Part shown: positions 19,940 to 32,754 of the stretch, piece after piece
How positions within the stretch are numbered: the first letter of the stretch is position 1
Layout of the letters: every line of letters begins with the position of its first letter
Source of the DNA: Cordylochernes scorpioides
Taxonomy: Eukaryota; Arthropoda; Arachnida; Pseudoscorpiones; Chernetidae
Length of the DNA: 64,000 bases
Direction: 5' to 3'
Assembly: GCA_030710605.1 (NCBI GenBank)
Contig: CP092863.1
Coordinates: forward strand, 137,610,994 to 137,674,993
Notes under the pieces: model-generated
Told to the model about the DNA's origin: nothing
What the model saw: only the letters and a program-made list of their open reading frames with translations
The model's database searches: none
Program-made: the position numbers and the translations under genes

Positions 19940-21215
19940 TATTGGAATCTTTTTAAAATATGGTAAACTTTGGTATATTGGTATATGGCACACTTGGTAA
20001 ACTTTGGCAATTGGAAACGCTCAATGAAATAAAATATATTCATGTAAAATTTACGAAACCCTTAATAATGCAGAAAAAGTATGGTAAAGTAAAAATAATA
20101 TAACTATTCCAGTATTATTTAATAGAACTTCCCATGAATAGTTCTGGTATCTCCTTGAGGAATTCTTTAATTGGAAGCTGGATTAGATAAACAAATGTCT
20201 TCTTTTTTAAAAAGTGGTCGTTCTGCGAGGTAGTCTTTTATGGGAAGTTTTTAGTCTTTTTTTTTTCCGTGTTTGCATTTAACTCTTATCTTCTAATTTT
20301 GTGTCAAAATATTTAAAAATAAAATCCTGCCTTTAATATTTCTATAAACGAAATTCCCATAATTGCATATTGATTCTAACGCTATTCAAATTCTATTGTG
20401 AATACAGCCAATATAGAGACATTCAAGCAGAATTTAGCCTAATATTAAAAAGACTGGATTCCATTAAGCTTCAAGGATATGACGATGACTTCAGAGAAAT
20501 AAAGTGATGAAGAGCTCTAAAAGAAAAGTATAGGGGTGAACTACAAACCTGACCTTAAAACGACACCATCTTTTTTAGTCTTTGTCAATTCTCTATCAAC
20601 CAGTTTGACAGCTTCGTGTTTAGCCAGTATTATACAACATCTTACCTTCCTCTTCTCCCGTGATTTGTTTGCATTGATGTCTTATGTAAATAGGATCGTT
20701 TGAAAATAGGTTGTTTCCTAGAGGTCACTAAGCGGGTTTACGACGCCAATTTTGTACGATGTCTTTATAAATTTATTTGAATCTTGAAGTGAACAGGTTT
20801 TAGGTAGCCAAAGAGATTGATAATACCTAACTATTATGACTATATAACCAGGCCGAATAGTAAATAAACTATTAAATAATAATAATGAGAATGGAAAACC
20901 TAGATTTAAGAAAAAGATAGGCCAAACTAGTTTGTAAGAATAACAATTCAATATATATCAATAGCATAAAGCTAGGTCAGTAGCTAGCTTATCCATGGCA
21001 TCAATTTTTCCAATTATCTTCATTACGTTTGACCTCTGCATTTTTTTTGGGGGTATTTTCAGAAGTAGAATTTCCTTTTTTTTTTTTTTTTAATGGTAAA
21101 ATAAGTAATGCTCTCTTGGAAAATAGATACTGAAAAAAGAATAAAAGATTAAAATAAAGTACATATTTAAAAAATGAGATGATGAAAGAAAATATGTTCT
21201 TTTTATCGAGAGAAA
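19940..21215. other. Unassigned
   Basis: Moderately AT-rich. 19965-20000 repeats TGGTAAACTTTGG/TGGTATATTGG. Nothing else recognised; a 77-codon minus frame at 20718-20951 has no domain I know. Confidence 0.35.
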
Positions 21216-21219
21216 ATCA

Positions 21220-22020
21220 AGAGCTAGAATCCAAGTAGGAGCAAAAATGATAAACGATTAAGGTAAATCGATATGAAGGAAAAGTGAAATCGTAGTGAAT
21301 GTATGATAGAAAGATTGGAATACATGGAAGTCACTAGGTGTGAAAAGAATAGAAGAGCATATAAACAATAGTAATGAAGGGGATGTGAAAGGTACAAAGG
21401 AAACAGGTAGGGCGATCGAGGAAATGGAAGCAAAGAGCTATGAAGGATGAGGAGGTAGGCATCCGGTGAAATTGAAAGCTGCCACAGTCCAGATGGAAGG
21501 AAGGAAGGAAGAGTCCAGCTGATGGATGACTCTTGCCCAACAAGGCTGAGGCCCATCCAGCTGTCCAGCTGTCTAGACTCGACCATCTCTACGGGAGGCC
21601 AGAATTCCAAGACGGGCATTGCTACAGATGGAATCAACTAACTAATCTACAGAAAATCTAGGGAGTATCTCATAAGTCACGTTTACAATTAAAAATAATT
21701 ATTCCTACGTATGTGTGATTACATGATGTCATGAAGATTCGTTGTGTTTTCCATAATTTGTTAAGGATTGTGGTATAAATTCTGCCTAGTGGCCATCCAT
21801 CCAAGAAAGAAGATATTCTAACGCTGTATATTGCATATGGTACCAGTTGGGAAGATCCTTATTCCGCCTTCAAGTTTGATTTGTCTAGTATACCCCGTTT
21901 TAGACGGTACAAGCACGAGGCATCTCCACTGGGCAAGTTGAAATTGATGATCTTCCCCTGATCTCTCAGGAAAGGCTCTGAAAAGCCGTCAGTGAGGCTA
22001 AAGAATCCCTCCTTCAGTTC
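21220..22020. other. Unassigned, purine-rich
   Basis: 21240-21640 is purine-rich and GC-balanced (GGAAGGAAGGAAGG at 21497). The 137-codon minus frame (21224-21637) owes its length to this bias; its peptide is dominated by Ser, Leu, Pro and Phe with no domain. Confidence 0.3.
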
Positions 22021-22375
22021 AATGCAGCTTTGGATTATAAGACCATCTATGGATGGATAAGAATTCCTAGGTGGAAAGATTGTCGAGAACTTGAGACTGA
22101 TTTAAAGATTTTAAAGTAAGATCTTAATAACGAGAGAGAGAGAAAGATTTAAACCAGAATCGAGGTTGTTAATTCAACTTTGGGTTATAAGACCGTTTAG
22201 AGTTGGAAATAAATCCCTAGGTGGAAAGACTGTCGGGAACTTGAGACTGGTTTAAAGATTTAAAGTGAGGTCTTAATAGCGAGAGAGAGAGAGAGATGTT
22301 AAACCAGAATCAAGGTTGTTAATTCAGCTTTGGGTTGTAAGACCGGTTAGAAAGGGCTTAAGCGCCTAGTTAGTC
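22020..22375 (+). repeat. 150-bp tandem repeat, about 2.3 units
   Basis: CTTTGG followed by TTATAAGACC (or TGTAAGACC) starts at 22028, 22178 and 22328: period 150 bp exactly. Each unit has CCTAGGTGGAAAGA, CTTGAGACT and a GAGAGAGA tract. Confidence 0.85.
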
Positions 22376-22494
22376 CATAAGTCATTATACCATAAATTCG
22401 GAAGGTACATTTCAAAGTGCAGAATACGCATGTATATATTTTATCTATGATAATATAGTCCTATTTGACCTTTCTTTAATCAATAATATTGTTC

Positions 22495-22685
22495 TCGATT
22501 ACTTGCATATAAGATTATGCCAAGCCCTTTCTTTCTTTTCCTTCTTATTTGATACATTGTAAATAACATTACTGATTATTGCTGCTATTACTGTTATTCT
22601 GTATATACCCTTTCTACTCGGAGAATCTGTATAAGATCAAAAGGTCTAATAAACCTTTTTGTTGTTTCTGTTATAAATAATATAT
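22495..22685 (+). mobile_element. Family S retroposon-like repeat
   Basis: AAGCCCTTTCTTTCTTTTCC, TAAATAACATTACTGATTATT, ATACCCTTTCTACTCGG and AATCTGTATAAGATC match 39520-39760 read on -. The 3' end (CTGTATAAGA...CTAATAAACC) is related to family H. Confidence 0.55.
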
Positions 22686-22689
22686 CTTA

Positions 22690-24450
22690 TGCATAGCATC
22701 AAATGATAATTTTATGAAAAGAAAGACTATTGCTTAGTGAATAAGTGAATGTATATAAATATTAACGCAGGAAAACCAACCCTTTTTTGATTTATTATAT
22801 TAAATTTAATGTTTAAATACTAACAATGAAATAGAGAATTTAGACTAAATATATAAATTAAATAGTTTAGAAAACAAAGGAATCGTTAGGTTTAATGAGC
22901 CAACTAATGAAGTGTAATAAATTAAAGCAGAAGATACTTTGTTTTCCCCGCTCAATATTGACGCCATTATTTAACCCTGAACAATAATAAATTGAATATA
23001 TTTTTACGACGCGTTAAATTTTAAAGTGTCTTAAATGTTTAAGGAAAATATTTCAATATAATTTTTTAAAATAATATCTATAATTAAGTAATTGAAAACG
23101 TTTTATTTTTAACAAAGTAAATACGTTAAATAATAGAAAATACTTGAAATGTGATCGATTTGAATAAAAATATATTGAAAGCATAAAATTCTGGTAATTA
23201 GCGTTAATCTTTAAAAAAACATATATCGTATAGCTTCTCTCAATATTAGATTTTAAATAAGAAATTTCAATTAGATGTCATTCATCAAATATTGCCATTT
23301 TTTATCTTTTAATAAAATCGACAGTTTCATTATAGTGTGGATACCGCACGCTTTATTTAGTTTCTCACAGAGTGTGATTAGTTTTGGAATCTGGCAACAC
23401 GGTTTATATTAAAATTCCGTTTAATAAGTACACTTTTAATCGCGGCTACTGCATTTTATTGGGATAAAAATAGAAATAAATTTTTACATATGAAAATGTT
23501 TTTATTGAAATAAAGTCAAATATTACAAAAAAATAGATTTTCACAGAACAAGGTGTTCAGTGAATACCGAATATGATATGAAATATATCAATTGTTGAAA
23601 TTCGCTTATGAAATTCATTTTATAAAGTATTCTAAAATAAAAAAAATGCTAATCTATATAATCAAATATAAATTATAATTTTTCCAATAAAAATAATGCC
23701 ACTTATAATGAAAAAACATACTGTAAATAACTACCTCGCGATTTCTTCTATGTTGTTTAATGTATATGTTTATTTAATGCTCTTTTTTCTTAATTGTTTA
23801 TTTTCTTTTTGATAATTCTATTACCTACTCTGCCTCCATATGAATTATTGTAAATAGTTTCACGCGCAATTATCCAGATCGGATATAGCGGGTTTTGTAA
23901 TTGCAACTGGTAATAAATAAATTGGAAAAAATAATAGAACACTAATATCTAGGTCAAAATAATAAATAAATACATTCGAATATATATAATATCAGAAATA
24001 TATATATATAATATAAATAACACACACTTCTTTCTGAATATTTAGCCAGACGAACAAGAAATACTATTCTATGCCATGTTGTTCTCTCTCTGGCCACCCT
24101 GTACATTAGAGATCGTGTTCGCAGACGCTTTATATCCATCTTCTGCTGAAATATTTATCTTGTATTTACTTTTCCATTTACCATCCTTTCTTATTAACGT
24201 ATATGCATTTCTCTTTTTATTTCTATATTATTAAATTATATATATTTACTATTTGTCTATTTTTTAGGTTTTACTATATCTTTGTTATTTGTATTACTCC
24301 TTTTTATATAGCTATGTTTAATAATAAATATTTATTTAATATTTTATATAGAGAGGGGTTAAATAGAAGAATAAATATATTCTCATAAATATATATTTTG
24401 TCACGTTATTATATTATTAATAATACTGCTTGTACCTGATATGAATGCGT
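22690..24450. other. Unassigned, AT-rich
   Basis: Small islands at 23330-23460 and 23860-23920 are less AT-rich. No repeats from the defined families. Minus frame 23954-24139 includes RVARERTTWHRIVFLVRLA, which I do not recognise. Confidence 0.4.
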
Positions 24451-24454
24451 GCAT

Positions 24455-24775
24455 AATGGAGATTGTATGTAATTCTACTGTCCTATAAGCTTATGTCCAT
24501 AGTTTTCTTGAAACCCATTTCTGAGATTCCATCCTTCAGTGCTGCGTATATAAGCAGAATCGTCCAATACAGTATTAGAGCTCTGAGTAGCGGTCTGGTG
24601 GATTAAATTGGCGAAATCGCTGGGAGGATTCACCACTGATGAGCCAAGCCCTTCCAATATATTTTTTCATCGCAGTAAGGACAGTAGAAGTTTGTATTAT
24701 GTATAAAAGAAACAGTCGTGCTTTTAAATCCTTTCATTTTATGTGTATAGATGGCGCGTTATTGCTTTGTGTTAA
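24455..24775. repeat. Family D copy
   Basis: Very similar to 19665-19935: AAGCTTATGTCCATAG, TTGGCGAAATCGCTGGGAGG, CACCACTGATGAGCCAAGCC, TCGCAGTAAGGACAGTAGAA and AGATGGCGCGTTATTGC. The left arm is missing. Confidence 0.75.
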
Positions 24776-24910
24776 TAATGGAGATTGCCTGGCTAGCATT
24801 CATAACTTCTCAGAAAATAGAACATCTTAGTAGAGAAAATCTCTATTTTATCGACGATTGAGCAAAAGTCGTTTACTCTCGTCTGCATGAAATTGATATG
24901 TTTGCCAAAT

Positions 24911-24965
24911 GTTTTAATTGTCCTGACGAAGACACAAGATTATAGTCGAAATGTCGAAATTTTGT
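24911..24965 (+). ncRNA. Hammerhead-like ribozyme, family N, one extra A
   Basis: Order on +: partial stem I (TTTTAATTGTC), core CTGACGA (24923-24929), an extra A (24930), stem II GAC...GTC (24931-24947, loop ACAAGATTATA), GAAA (24948-24951), minimal stem III A-TG-T, cleavage triplet GTC (24953-24955), then GAAATTTT. Stem I pairs TTAATT with AAATTT imperfectly around a bulge. All invariant core bases are present, but the extra A between A9 and stem II departs from the consensus. Confidence 0.45.
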
Positions 24966-24969
24966 TAAA

Positions 24970-25420
24970 AAATTTACTCTGTGTGTTTTATATTTCTTAT
25001 GAATGTTAAGAACGATATGTATCATGAAAATATCATTAATTTTATTTACTTTTGTCTAGAAATTTAATATATTGTGGGGTTGTGTTTTTTATATGATACG
25101 ATGGGTTAATCGTTTATACAATAATCATTTTTGCATATCGCACACGACAATAGCATCACTATCGCACAATATACTTTTCCCGATATATATTTTCTTTCCC
25201 TGAAATATTTATTGAAAAAAATCTCTTGTCTGCTTTTCACGCGCTTTAACCTTTATGTCTAAAGAGGTATAAAACGTCGTAATTGAAATTAAATATAAAT
25301 ATTTAACACACACTATGCCAAAAATATAGTCATTTGGAACGACTATTATCTATATTTTTTTGTATAAAAAGAGCAAGGTTAAATATAAGGATGAGAACAA
25401 AAATAAAACTTCCATTAGAC
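24970..25420. other. Unassigned, AT-rich
   Basis: No feature recognised. Confidence 0.4.
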
Positions 25421-25424
25421 ACAC

Positions 25425-25495
25425 ACAAAGCTTTATTAAGACCACCTGTCTTATACAGATTCACCATAGGAAGAAAGGAATCATAGATGCACCTG
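25425..25495 (-). mobile_element. Family H 3' end
   Basis: AAAGCTTTATTAAGACCACC and GTCTTATACAGATTCACC; the minus strand reads as the stem-forming 3' end with TAAAGC. Confidence 0.6.
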
Positions 25496-25499
25496 TATC

Positions 25500-26265
25500 T
25501 TCTGTTATATAATTGAAAGAAATATAATGACTTTCTACTCTCATCTTACTGAGGTGAAAATTGCTGGGGGAGTCTTGCTCATTAGTGAATGATTTCTTAA
25601 TTTGAATTCTCATATATATTACACATATTGATGAAATGATACTTTCATATTCGATAGAGGGATAGAATGCCTTTTTCATAATGAGTAGATATAACTGAAT
25701 ATATTTATAGATGTAAGATATTTCTATGATGACCTTATATAAATAAGATACATAGTTAAGAAAGCAATATTAACTATATATTACAAGTATATATATATAT
25801 ATATACCTATAAAAAGATTTTAAAAATCAAGTGATGTATCAAGTAGCGGTGTTACTAGATAGCTACTGGAGTTATGTAAATGGGTGCCTCAAATGTTTAT
25901 GGCGAAGAGCCATAATTGCTTTCAAAGTGGATTTCGTAAAGCTTGTCTCAGATGTCACTGAATCATCCAAACTGGCTGACTGAAATTCTAGCCGTTTAAA
26001 TAACCTTTAAGGAATTCTTTAACATATCACATATGGTAGAGATGGCTTTAGAGATTTTTACCTATCTCTCGATTTTTAATTTAGTTGAATACAATACACT
26101 TAAAGGCCTAAGTAATTGGAAAGTGCCTGATGTATCGATAGAGTAACTTGAATCCTAACATATCCTTTGTTAAAATAAGTGTGTTTATTTGAAGGCAGGG
26201 TGCTAATTTTTCATATCATTATGAACCTATCTACCTATGGATTTTTTATCACGTAATCGATAAAC
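25500..26265. other. Unassigned
   Basis: AT-rich; 25840-26000 is less so. From about 26150 it grades into the 150-bp tandem repeat downstream. Confidence 0.35.
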
Positions 26266-26269
26266 GGCT

Positions 26270-26930
26270 ACTGAATAGCTACTGAGATATGAAAATGTTG
26301 TCTATTGAAGTTTGAATCATCAATAGTGAAACAAATATAGTAATTTTATTCGTTAGTGGGAAGTGACTACATTTCTGAGGGTGTTATAGATTCAACATGT
26401 AATAGTTAAAAATGAATCGACTACTGAATAATTGCTGAGAAATGAAGATTTTTATTAGTGAAACCTGGCTCATCAATAGTGAATCAAATATAGGTTATTC
26501 GTTAGAGAGAGGTGGCTATATTTCTGAGAGTGGTATAGATTCAACAGGTAATCGTTAAAATTGAATTGACTACTGAATAGCTGCAAAAATATGAAGATTT
26601 TCAATATTAAAGTTTGGATCATCAATAGTGAATCAAATATAGTTATTTTATTTGTTAGTGGGAAGTGGCTACATTTCTGAGAGTTTTATAGATTAAAAAT
26701 GTAATTATTGAAGATAAAATATGCTATTTCATTGTTTCTGAGATATGAATATTTTGACTATTGAAGTTTGGTTCAACAATAGTGAATCAAATATAGTTTA
26801 TTCGTTAAAGAGAAGTGACTACAATTCTGAAAGTGGTTCAATGTATGGTTATGTTATGGCTCCATGCAATGGTTAAAAATATTTACTACTAAATAGCTAC
26901 TGAGAGAGTCTAATTCCTCAGTAGTGACTA
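26270..26930 (+). repeat. Degenerate ~150-bp tandem repeat, about four units
   Basis: CATCAATAGTGAA or its variants start at 26318, 26471, 26620 and about 26772: spacings 153, 149 and about 152 bp. Each unit also has TAGATTCAAC, GACTACTGAATA and GGCTACATTTCTGAGAG. Unrelated in sequence to the 150-bp repeat at 22020. Confidence 0.75.
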
Positions 26931-27089
26931 TCCTCTTTTTTATTTAGTCAGTTTATACGCTAAGTGACTAGTATTTTATAGAAAGAGATACGAGAAGGAA
27001 GTACAAATGATTCTAAAATATATGTAACCTAGAAAGTCGGTTGAAAATCTCTTATATAAATGTTTTCAACTGTCTATGTATTGGAGATA

Positions 27090-27200
27090 TCACCAGGAGA
27101 CTGTTGTTGGCTGCCTGGAGTATAAGAGCTCTATCTATTATTGCTTCCTGTCGTGAATCTGTATAAGACTGGTGGTCTTAATGAAGCTGTATATTGTTTT
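27090..27200 (+). mobile_element. Family H retroposon 3' region
   Basis: GGAGACTGTTGTTGGCTGCC, GAGTATAAGAGCTC, then GAATCTGTATAAGACTGG and GGTCTTAATGAAGC. Sense-strand counterpart of 4930-5175. Confidence 0.6.
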
Positions 27201-27375
27201 GAAAATAGAGCAATCCATATTTAATTCATTAGATAAAAAAGGCATATATTGGATTTAATAAAAGATTTATTTTGCCAATATTTCGGCTGGCTGAACGCCA
27301 ACCTTTATCGAGGCATTACATCTTTGTATACACAAACTCAGTATATGTATATATATGTGTGTGTGTGTGTCTATT
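27200..27375 (-). repeat. Family B copy plus GT tract
   Basis: Left end AATAGAGCAATCC; centre on - reads CCTCGATAAAGGTTGGC, GTTCA, GCCAGCC, GAAATATTGGC, identical in core to 41626-41672. It ends in a TATGTGTGTGTG run (27351-27370). Confidence 0.65.
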
Positions 27376-27668
27376 GGAGATATCTCATTGTAGATATATT
27401 ATTATGCAATATAAATATTATTTTAAAAATATCAAACGTGTGATTATTATGGGATTAAATAGTATAATGTTATAAATATGGAACAAGGATCCTATAGAGA
27501 CCGAATTCTGGAGAGCTGATACAAGATTTGAAGGAAGAAATGATGGTGGTCATCCATGGGTGAAGATTTCAAGCAGGTACGTTGATATTGCTTTATTTTA
27601 TATCAAAATGCGCTTATAATACACCAGTGATATATTTAGAAATAATTCTAAAAATAACAGATAATATA

Positions 27669-27979
27669 CACTCATGGACAAAACTTGAAGAAGTTGTTTA
27701 TTTTAGCATGTATATCGGGATACAGACAATAACTCTGAAATATATTACAGTGACCTTTATTGAATACACACGAGATAACCAAGTGTGAACAAAACTTAAA
27801 GAAGTTGAACATTTTAGCATGTATATCGGGATTCAGACAATAACTCTGAAAGATATTTTATTGAAGACACACAAGATAATCAAGTGTATACAAAATTGCT
27901 TTGTCTCCTTAAGAAAAAAAAAAAACAGACGGCCAGCGACATCGAAATATGAAACTAAATTAAGTTTTGTCCATGAGTG
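27669..27979 (+). mobile_element. Family A MITE with two internal units
   Basis: Perfectly bounded by TA (27667-27668 and 27980-27981). Ends CACTCATGGACAAAAC and GTTTTGTCCATGAGTG. One of the best copies for defining termini. Confidence 0.85.
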
Positions 27980-28489
27980 TAAATTTTCCCTTAATTTAGT
28001 AATCGACCCTATAACCTAAAAAAGTGGAATTATTTTTTTAAACAGACTATATTTGTGTGTGTGAATACCTATATTCCTTATTTACATATATATGTGTATA
28101 TACTGTTTCAGAACTATTTACTTAAAGAATAAAAATAATTTTGTCTTCTTTTTTGATAAAGGATAGGCTTTTGAAAAGAATTGTGTCGCTGCAAAAACTA
28201 AATGCAAATATTTTAAGAGATGGAAAAATAAAACGAAAAAAAAAAATAGGCATCTTGGTATTTTATCATTTACTTATTAGATAGTAAAATAAACTCATCG
28301 GAGAAAAATATGAAATTAATTATTTTTAACAATTTCAACACCTCTTCAGTATAGATAAAAAAAAAAGCAGACGATAGAAAACATAATGTTTACAATTAAA
28401 ATGGCGCGATAATGCATCAAATTAATAAGTATAAATATTTGATTATTTGAAAAAGTAAAAATAAATATCAGGTAAAAAGTTTCTTTTAA

Positions 28490-28555
28490 TTTAAATTTGC
28501 AAGCTTTCGAGCAAATATACTGTTCTTCAACGGGCTGATATTCTATGTACAATCT
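28490..28555 (-). repeat. Family P hammerhead-like relic
   Basis: On - reads CCCGTTGAAGAAC, AGTATATTTGC, TCGAAAGCTTGC. Same order as the loop of family M (core-like TTGAAGA, stem II, GAAA, GCTT). C3 is U and stem II is partly lost. Confidence 0.35.
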
Positions 28556-28559
28556 CTAA

Positions 28560-30375
28560 ATAATATTTATACAAAATAATTGAAAACTTTTGTTATTGGC
28601 ATGTGCTCTCGCGGGCGTGCATCAGACTGTTTCCAGCTAAAGTAATATATATTATATTGGGATAAAATATATATACATTCCAATAATTATTTAGATAATT
28701 AGTCAGGGATATTGTTATATTGGGTTGGGAGGTCAAATTTTCTATTGAAGTGCTTCCAGGAATAATCGTTGTTGCTTGCTTTCTTTGTCGTGATTATGCT
28801 TTTAGCTGTTGTTTCTGCTAGATAAATACTATATTTACATATTTAACTCTATACATCGAAATCTTCATCCAATCAGCTATTGATCTGCTGCAAGAAAATG
28901 TTGGAAAGAAGTATTAACGCATAAATGAGAGCAGAAGATGAGGCATTTTGGACGTAAGAAGAATCTCAGGGGAGAAAAGAATACAGCTTGGAGAGAGAGA
29001 GAGAGTAATGGAGAGAAGTTTCCCCAGGTGAAGGTCGAAGAAAGGAAGATTTATCACGCCTGGCAACAGTGGATTGTTCGTCTGCATTACCTCCAATATC
29101 TGTGAAAATAATAAGTATTTCTCTTTATTATCAATTCTGGCCATATAAAATATAAGAACATTTAAATTAATTAAATATATCAAAATATTTAAATCTACTA
29201 AAATATAGAATTAGAATTATTTCAAAATGTTTATAGGTATTTTTTCAATTATATTTTTTTATAATTAAAATATAGGTCGGCAGAATATCCTGTTTCGTTT
29301 TTTGTCTCAAATTTAAATAATTTTACTAAAAGGTATTAATTTATTTATTATTAAATAAGACGTGATATTCCCACAAGGGATGCTTGCGTCAAGAAACAAC
29401 ACTAAATTCAAATACTATATTACATAAACAATTGAATAATTACATGGCTTGAGTAGAGTTTAAAGAAGAAAATAAAGGACATTAAAATCATGCTTGAATT
29501 TACAACCACCTAATGAAATAAACACAAACAAATATACCTAGTTTGGTAATTACGGGTTTTCTCTACTAAAAGATAATAATTTTAAAGTTGTAATTTATTC
29601 ATTTCATACCATTATTGTACATGTCAATATTATATATATACTATAAACAGAACACATTTTGTATAATTAATAAGTAAAATGAATTTTAATTTATATATAT
29701 ATATAAATATAGAATAGAAAAAAGAGAGTTTTATCCAACTCTAATCTCCTTTTAATATTTTTAAAATTTCTTTTGATATTTGATTTTAATACAAAAAAGG
29801 TATTTATTTTTATTTTAATTAAAAATATTTTTAGAAAATACTTTAAAATAAAGTAAAAGTTTGGATTCTCTGAAGTAGTTTTGATTTTAGAGGAGTTTTC
29901 AAATTCTTGGCTATATTTAAATTTTTATTTGACTTTAACGTGACATAAGAGTTTTTTTATATATGTTATGAATAATTTGTTGTTGTTGTTAGATAAAGGG
30001 TTGATAAGACAAAGGATCGATAAGATAAAGGGTTGAAGGTGCAGTCGTGATAAGAAAAAGATAATTATTTACCCGTCAAGTAGCTTTTATTTTCAATTAC
30101 TTGAGGAAATATTACACATTAGTTATTTTCACATTATATAAAATTTATAAGGTTAATCCTATATTAGTGATTTAAAAGGATAGATATGTTAACTACGCAT
30201 ATTTACAACAAAACTGAAAGTCTTTCTAAAAACGATGATAACCAAAAGTAAAAATATTATTCCATTGGTTAAAAATAACATTGAATCTATATATAAATTA
30301 TATTTTTATTGCTGTGATTGACTGGATATTTTACGACTTATATATAAAAAGGATATATAAAATAAAGAATATTAT
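28560..30375. other. Unassigned, AT-rich
   Basis: Contains a GC-balanced piece at 28900-29110 (GAGAGAGAGAGAG at 28992). No gene, RNA or family member recognised. A 89-codon minus frame at 28914-29183 has no domain. Confidence 0.4.
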
Positions 30376-30380
30376 GTATA

Positions 30381-30805
30381 TACTCATGAACAAAACCTAA
30401 GGAAATGAAAAGTCTTTGATATTTATATTTTTTTAAGGAGACAGAGACAATTTTGTTCACACGTGGTTTACTTGTGTGTCTTCAATAAAGGTCACTGTTA
30501 TATCTTTCAGAGTTATTTTCTGAATCTCAAAATACATGCTGAAAGGTACAACTTCCTGAAGTTTTGTTCACACTTGGTTATCTCGTGTGTCTTCAATAAA
30601 GGTCACTGTAATATCTTTCAGATTTATTGTTTAAATCTCAATATACATGCTGAAAGGTACAACTTACTTAAGTTTTGTTCATGAGTGTATATTGGTTATC
30701 TCGTGTATCTTCAATAAAGGTCACTGTAATATCTTTCTGAGTTATTGTCTTAATCCCGATATACAAGCTAAAAGGTACAACTTCCTCAAGTTTTGTCCAT
30801 GAGTG
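30381..30805 (-). mobile_element. Family A MITE, inverted orientation, three units
   Basis: Left end TACTCATGAACAAAAC, right end GTTTTGTCCATGAGTG followed by TA (30806-30807). An additional internal terminus with TA (GTTTTGTTCATGAGTG, 30688-30689) shows that the tandem unit includes part of the terminal repeat. The + frame 30463-30684 repeats CVFNKGHCNIFQ and is an artefact. Confidence 0.8.
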
Positions 30806-30809
30806 TATA

Positions 30810-31175
30810 TTAAGAATAATATAATTTTCATTCTATTTTATATACGTGCGTAATGAAACCCCGCTATTTCATTATTTGGATGATCTGATGGGAATACCTC
30901 AAATCACACTTCCATTTCTTGTTTTTGAATTGTGTAGGATAAAATACCAGTTAGGATCTGTGGTCATTTTAGATGTCAGCTCTTAATGATGTGTGTAGTT
31001 GGATATTTGGATGATATTGGTAAATAATGGTTCAGTGATCTGGATCAATTGATTGGTCATATCATCCTGACCATCACATAAGCATTTGTAAATGGCATAG
31101 CGCCTTTTAGCTTATTCCATTTCTTGACAAATTAAGAAGAGTCAGCCAGGTTTGCACAGACACATATATATATAT
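30810..31175. other. Unassigned
   Basis: No match to other parts of the window; no domain in any frame. Confidence 0.35.
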
Positions 31176-31179
31176 GTGT

Positions 31180-31595
31180 GAAAAAAAAAAGTACAAATGT
31201 GATATTGTACTGGAATAAGGTTGATGAATTAAAAGAAAAAAGGGCATCTTCTTATCAGGTAACTGAAAGTTTCTGATATTTGGCCAATTCTGGAATAATT
31301 AAAATCAATAAGGAGATGCCCTTTTTTATAATTTATCCACCTTATCCCAGTACAATATCACCTTTGTACTGTTTTTTCACATTGTGTCGCGGTCTCACGC
31401 AAATTCTGGCCTTTAACTACCCGTTTCATGATTTTTCAGGATGCCTGAATGACCAGTTTTTTGGTCGTTGGGGTACAGCTTGCCAATTCTGGAATAATTA
31501 GAAATCAATGAATAGTTTATATTTATTATGATAGATAGTGCAAGCTATAAGCAACTTTCAGTTGCCTGATAAGTAGATCCCTTTTTTTTCTTTTA
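31180..31595. repeat. Family C foldback, ribozyme centre deleted
   Basis: Both arms are present (GATATTGTACTGGAATAAGG at 31201 and CACCTTATCCCAGTACAATA at 31340; GATAGATAGTGCAAG...AACTTTCAG at 31530-31560). In place of the ribozyme the sequence runs from GGTACAGCTTG straight into CCAATTCTGGAATAATT, so the hammerhead has been removed. Confidence 0.65.
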
Positions 31596-31599
31596 AATA

Positions 31600-32540
31600 C
31601 ATATATATATACCTAGAGAGGCATTTCTCCCTTTAATTATAATCAGAACAATATACAAATATAGGAAGAAATGCCTCTATAGGTAGACGAATATACTCCT
31701 CCCGCAACTTTATATTGTTTTATAGCCACAGAATCGGCCCTTGTCACTTCACCATCTTAAACAACTATTTGGTAAAATTGGCCAATTTCATAACTCCTCA
31801 ATTAATCAAAAATATATTTAAGAATAATATATATATTTTTAATATATACAGTGTGTATAGAAACATTTAATTAGAATAACATTGCACTTTCAAATATATA
31901 TATTCGTATATATGTGTGTGTGATTTTATATACATATATATTCTATTTATTTTTACTTGGCAGAAGAGAAATATTTTTTTCCAAATGGTCGTCTGCGTTT
32001 TCCCGCCCAGAGCAGGTGCGGCTACCAATCAGGTTATGTAACAAGTGAAGGTTGGATAATAAAACGCAAGGGAATCACGTATGCAAATGTTACTTGGTTC
32101 TGTAACAAATTTATGCAAATTTTTATTCTGAGGAAGAATATGTATTCATTCCCAAAATTATTCATCAATTGGAGGAAGATGTTTCCCCTTTATTTTTGTA
32201 CTTATTTTTTTCTCGTTAGGATATCGCATTTATATCAGGAATAGAGAGATATAAATATATATATGGAGTGATAAGCTTTTCTGCCTTTATTTTCCCTATA
32301 TTTGTAAGAAATTTATAAATAATAATGAAAGTCATAAAATAGATTGAAACAAATATTGGAAAAATGTTAGCAACAAGGACACTTTATTCTTAGAATATCA
32401 GTATGCAAAGTGTATGTATGCAAATAATTATAAGTGAATGCATCGATCAACGCTCTTCCACAAATATATTATTATATGGCTTTAGAGCGCCATCTATATA
32501 TATAAAAATAAAACTTTTTAGCACGATTTTTTTTTCCAAA
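31600..32540. other. Unassigned; weak family F tail at 31690-31770
   Basis: CTCCTCCCGCAACTTTATAT and ATAGCCACAGAATCGGCCC resemble 585-640. 31960-32250 has a 95-codon + frame without a known domain. GCGCCATCTATAT at 32488 is the shared terminal motif. Confidence 0.35.
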
Positions 32541-32542
32541 TA

Positions 32543-32746
32543 TACTCATGGACAAAACTTTAAGAATTGAAAGGCCTTTGATGTCACCGATACTTTTTTC
32601 CCCCAAGAAGACAGAGTAAATTTCGTTCACACTTGGTTATCTCGTGTGTCTTCAATAAAGGTCACTGTAATATCTTTCAGAGTTATTGTCTGAATACCGA
32701 TATACATGTTAAAAGATACAACTTCCTTAAGTTTTGTTCACGAGTG
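32543..32746 (-). mobile_element. Family A MITE, single-unit copy
   Basis: About 204 bp, ends TACTCATGGACAAAAC and GTTTTGTTCACGAGTG, TA on both sides. Confidence 0.8.
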
Positions 32747-32754
32747 TAAAATAA

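Noticed and set aside
21224..21637. 137-codon minus frame
   Set aside because: Opposite a purine-rich tract; no domain, no conserved neighbour.
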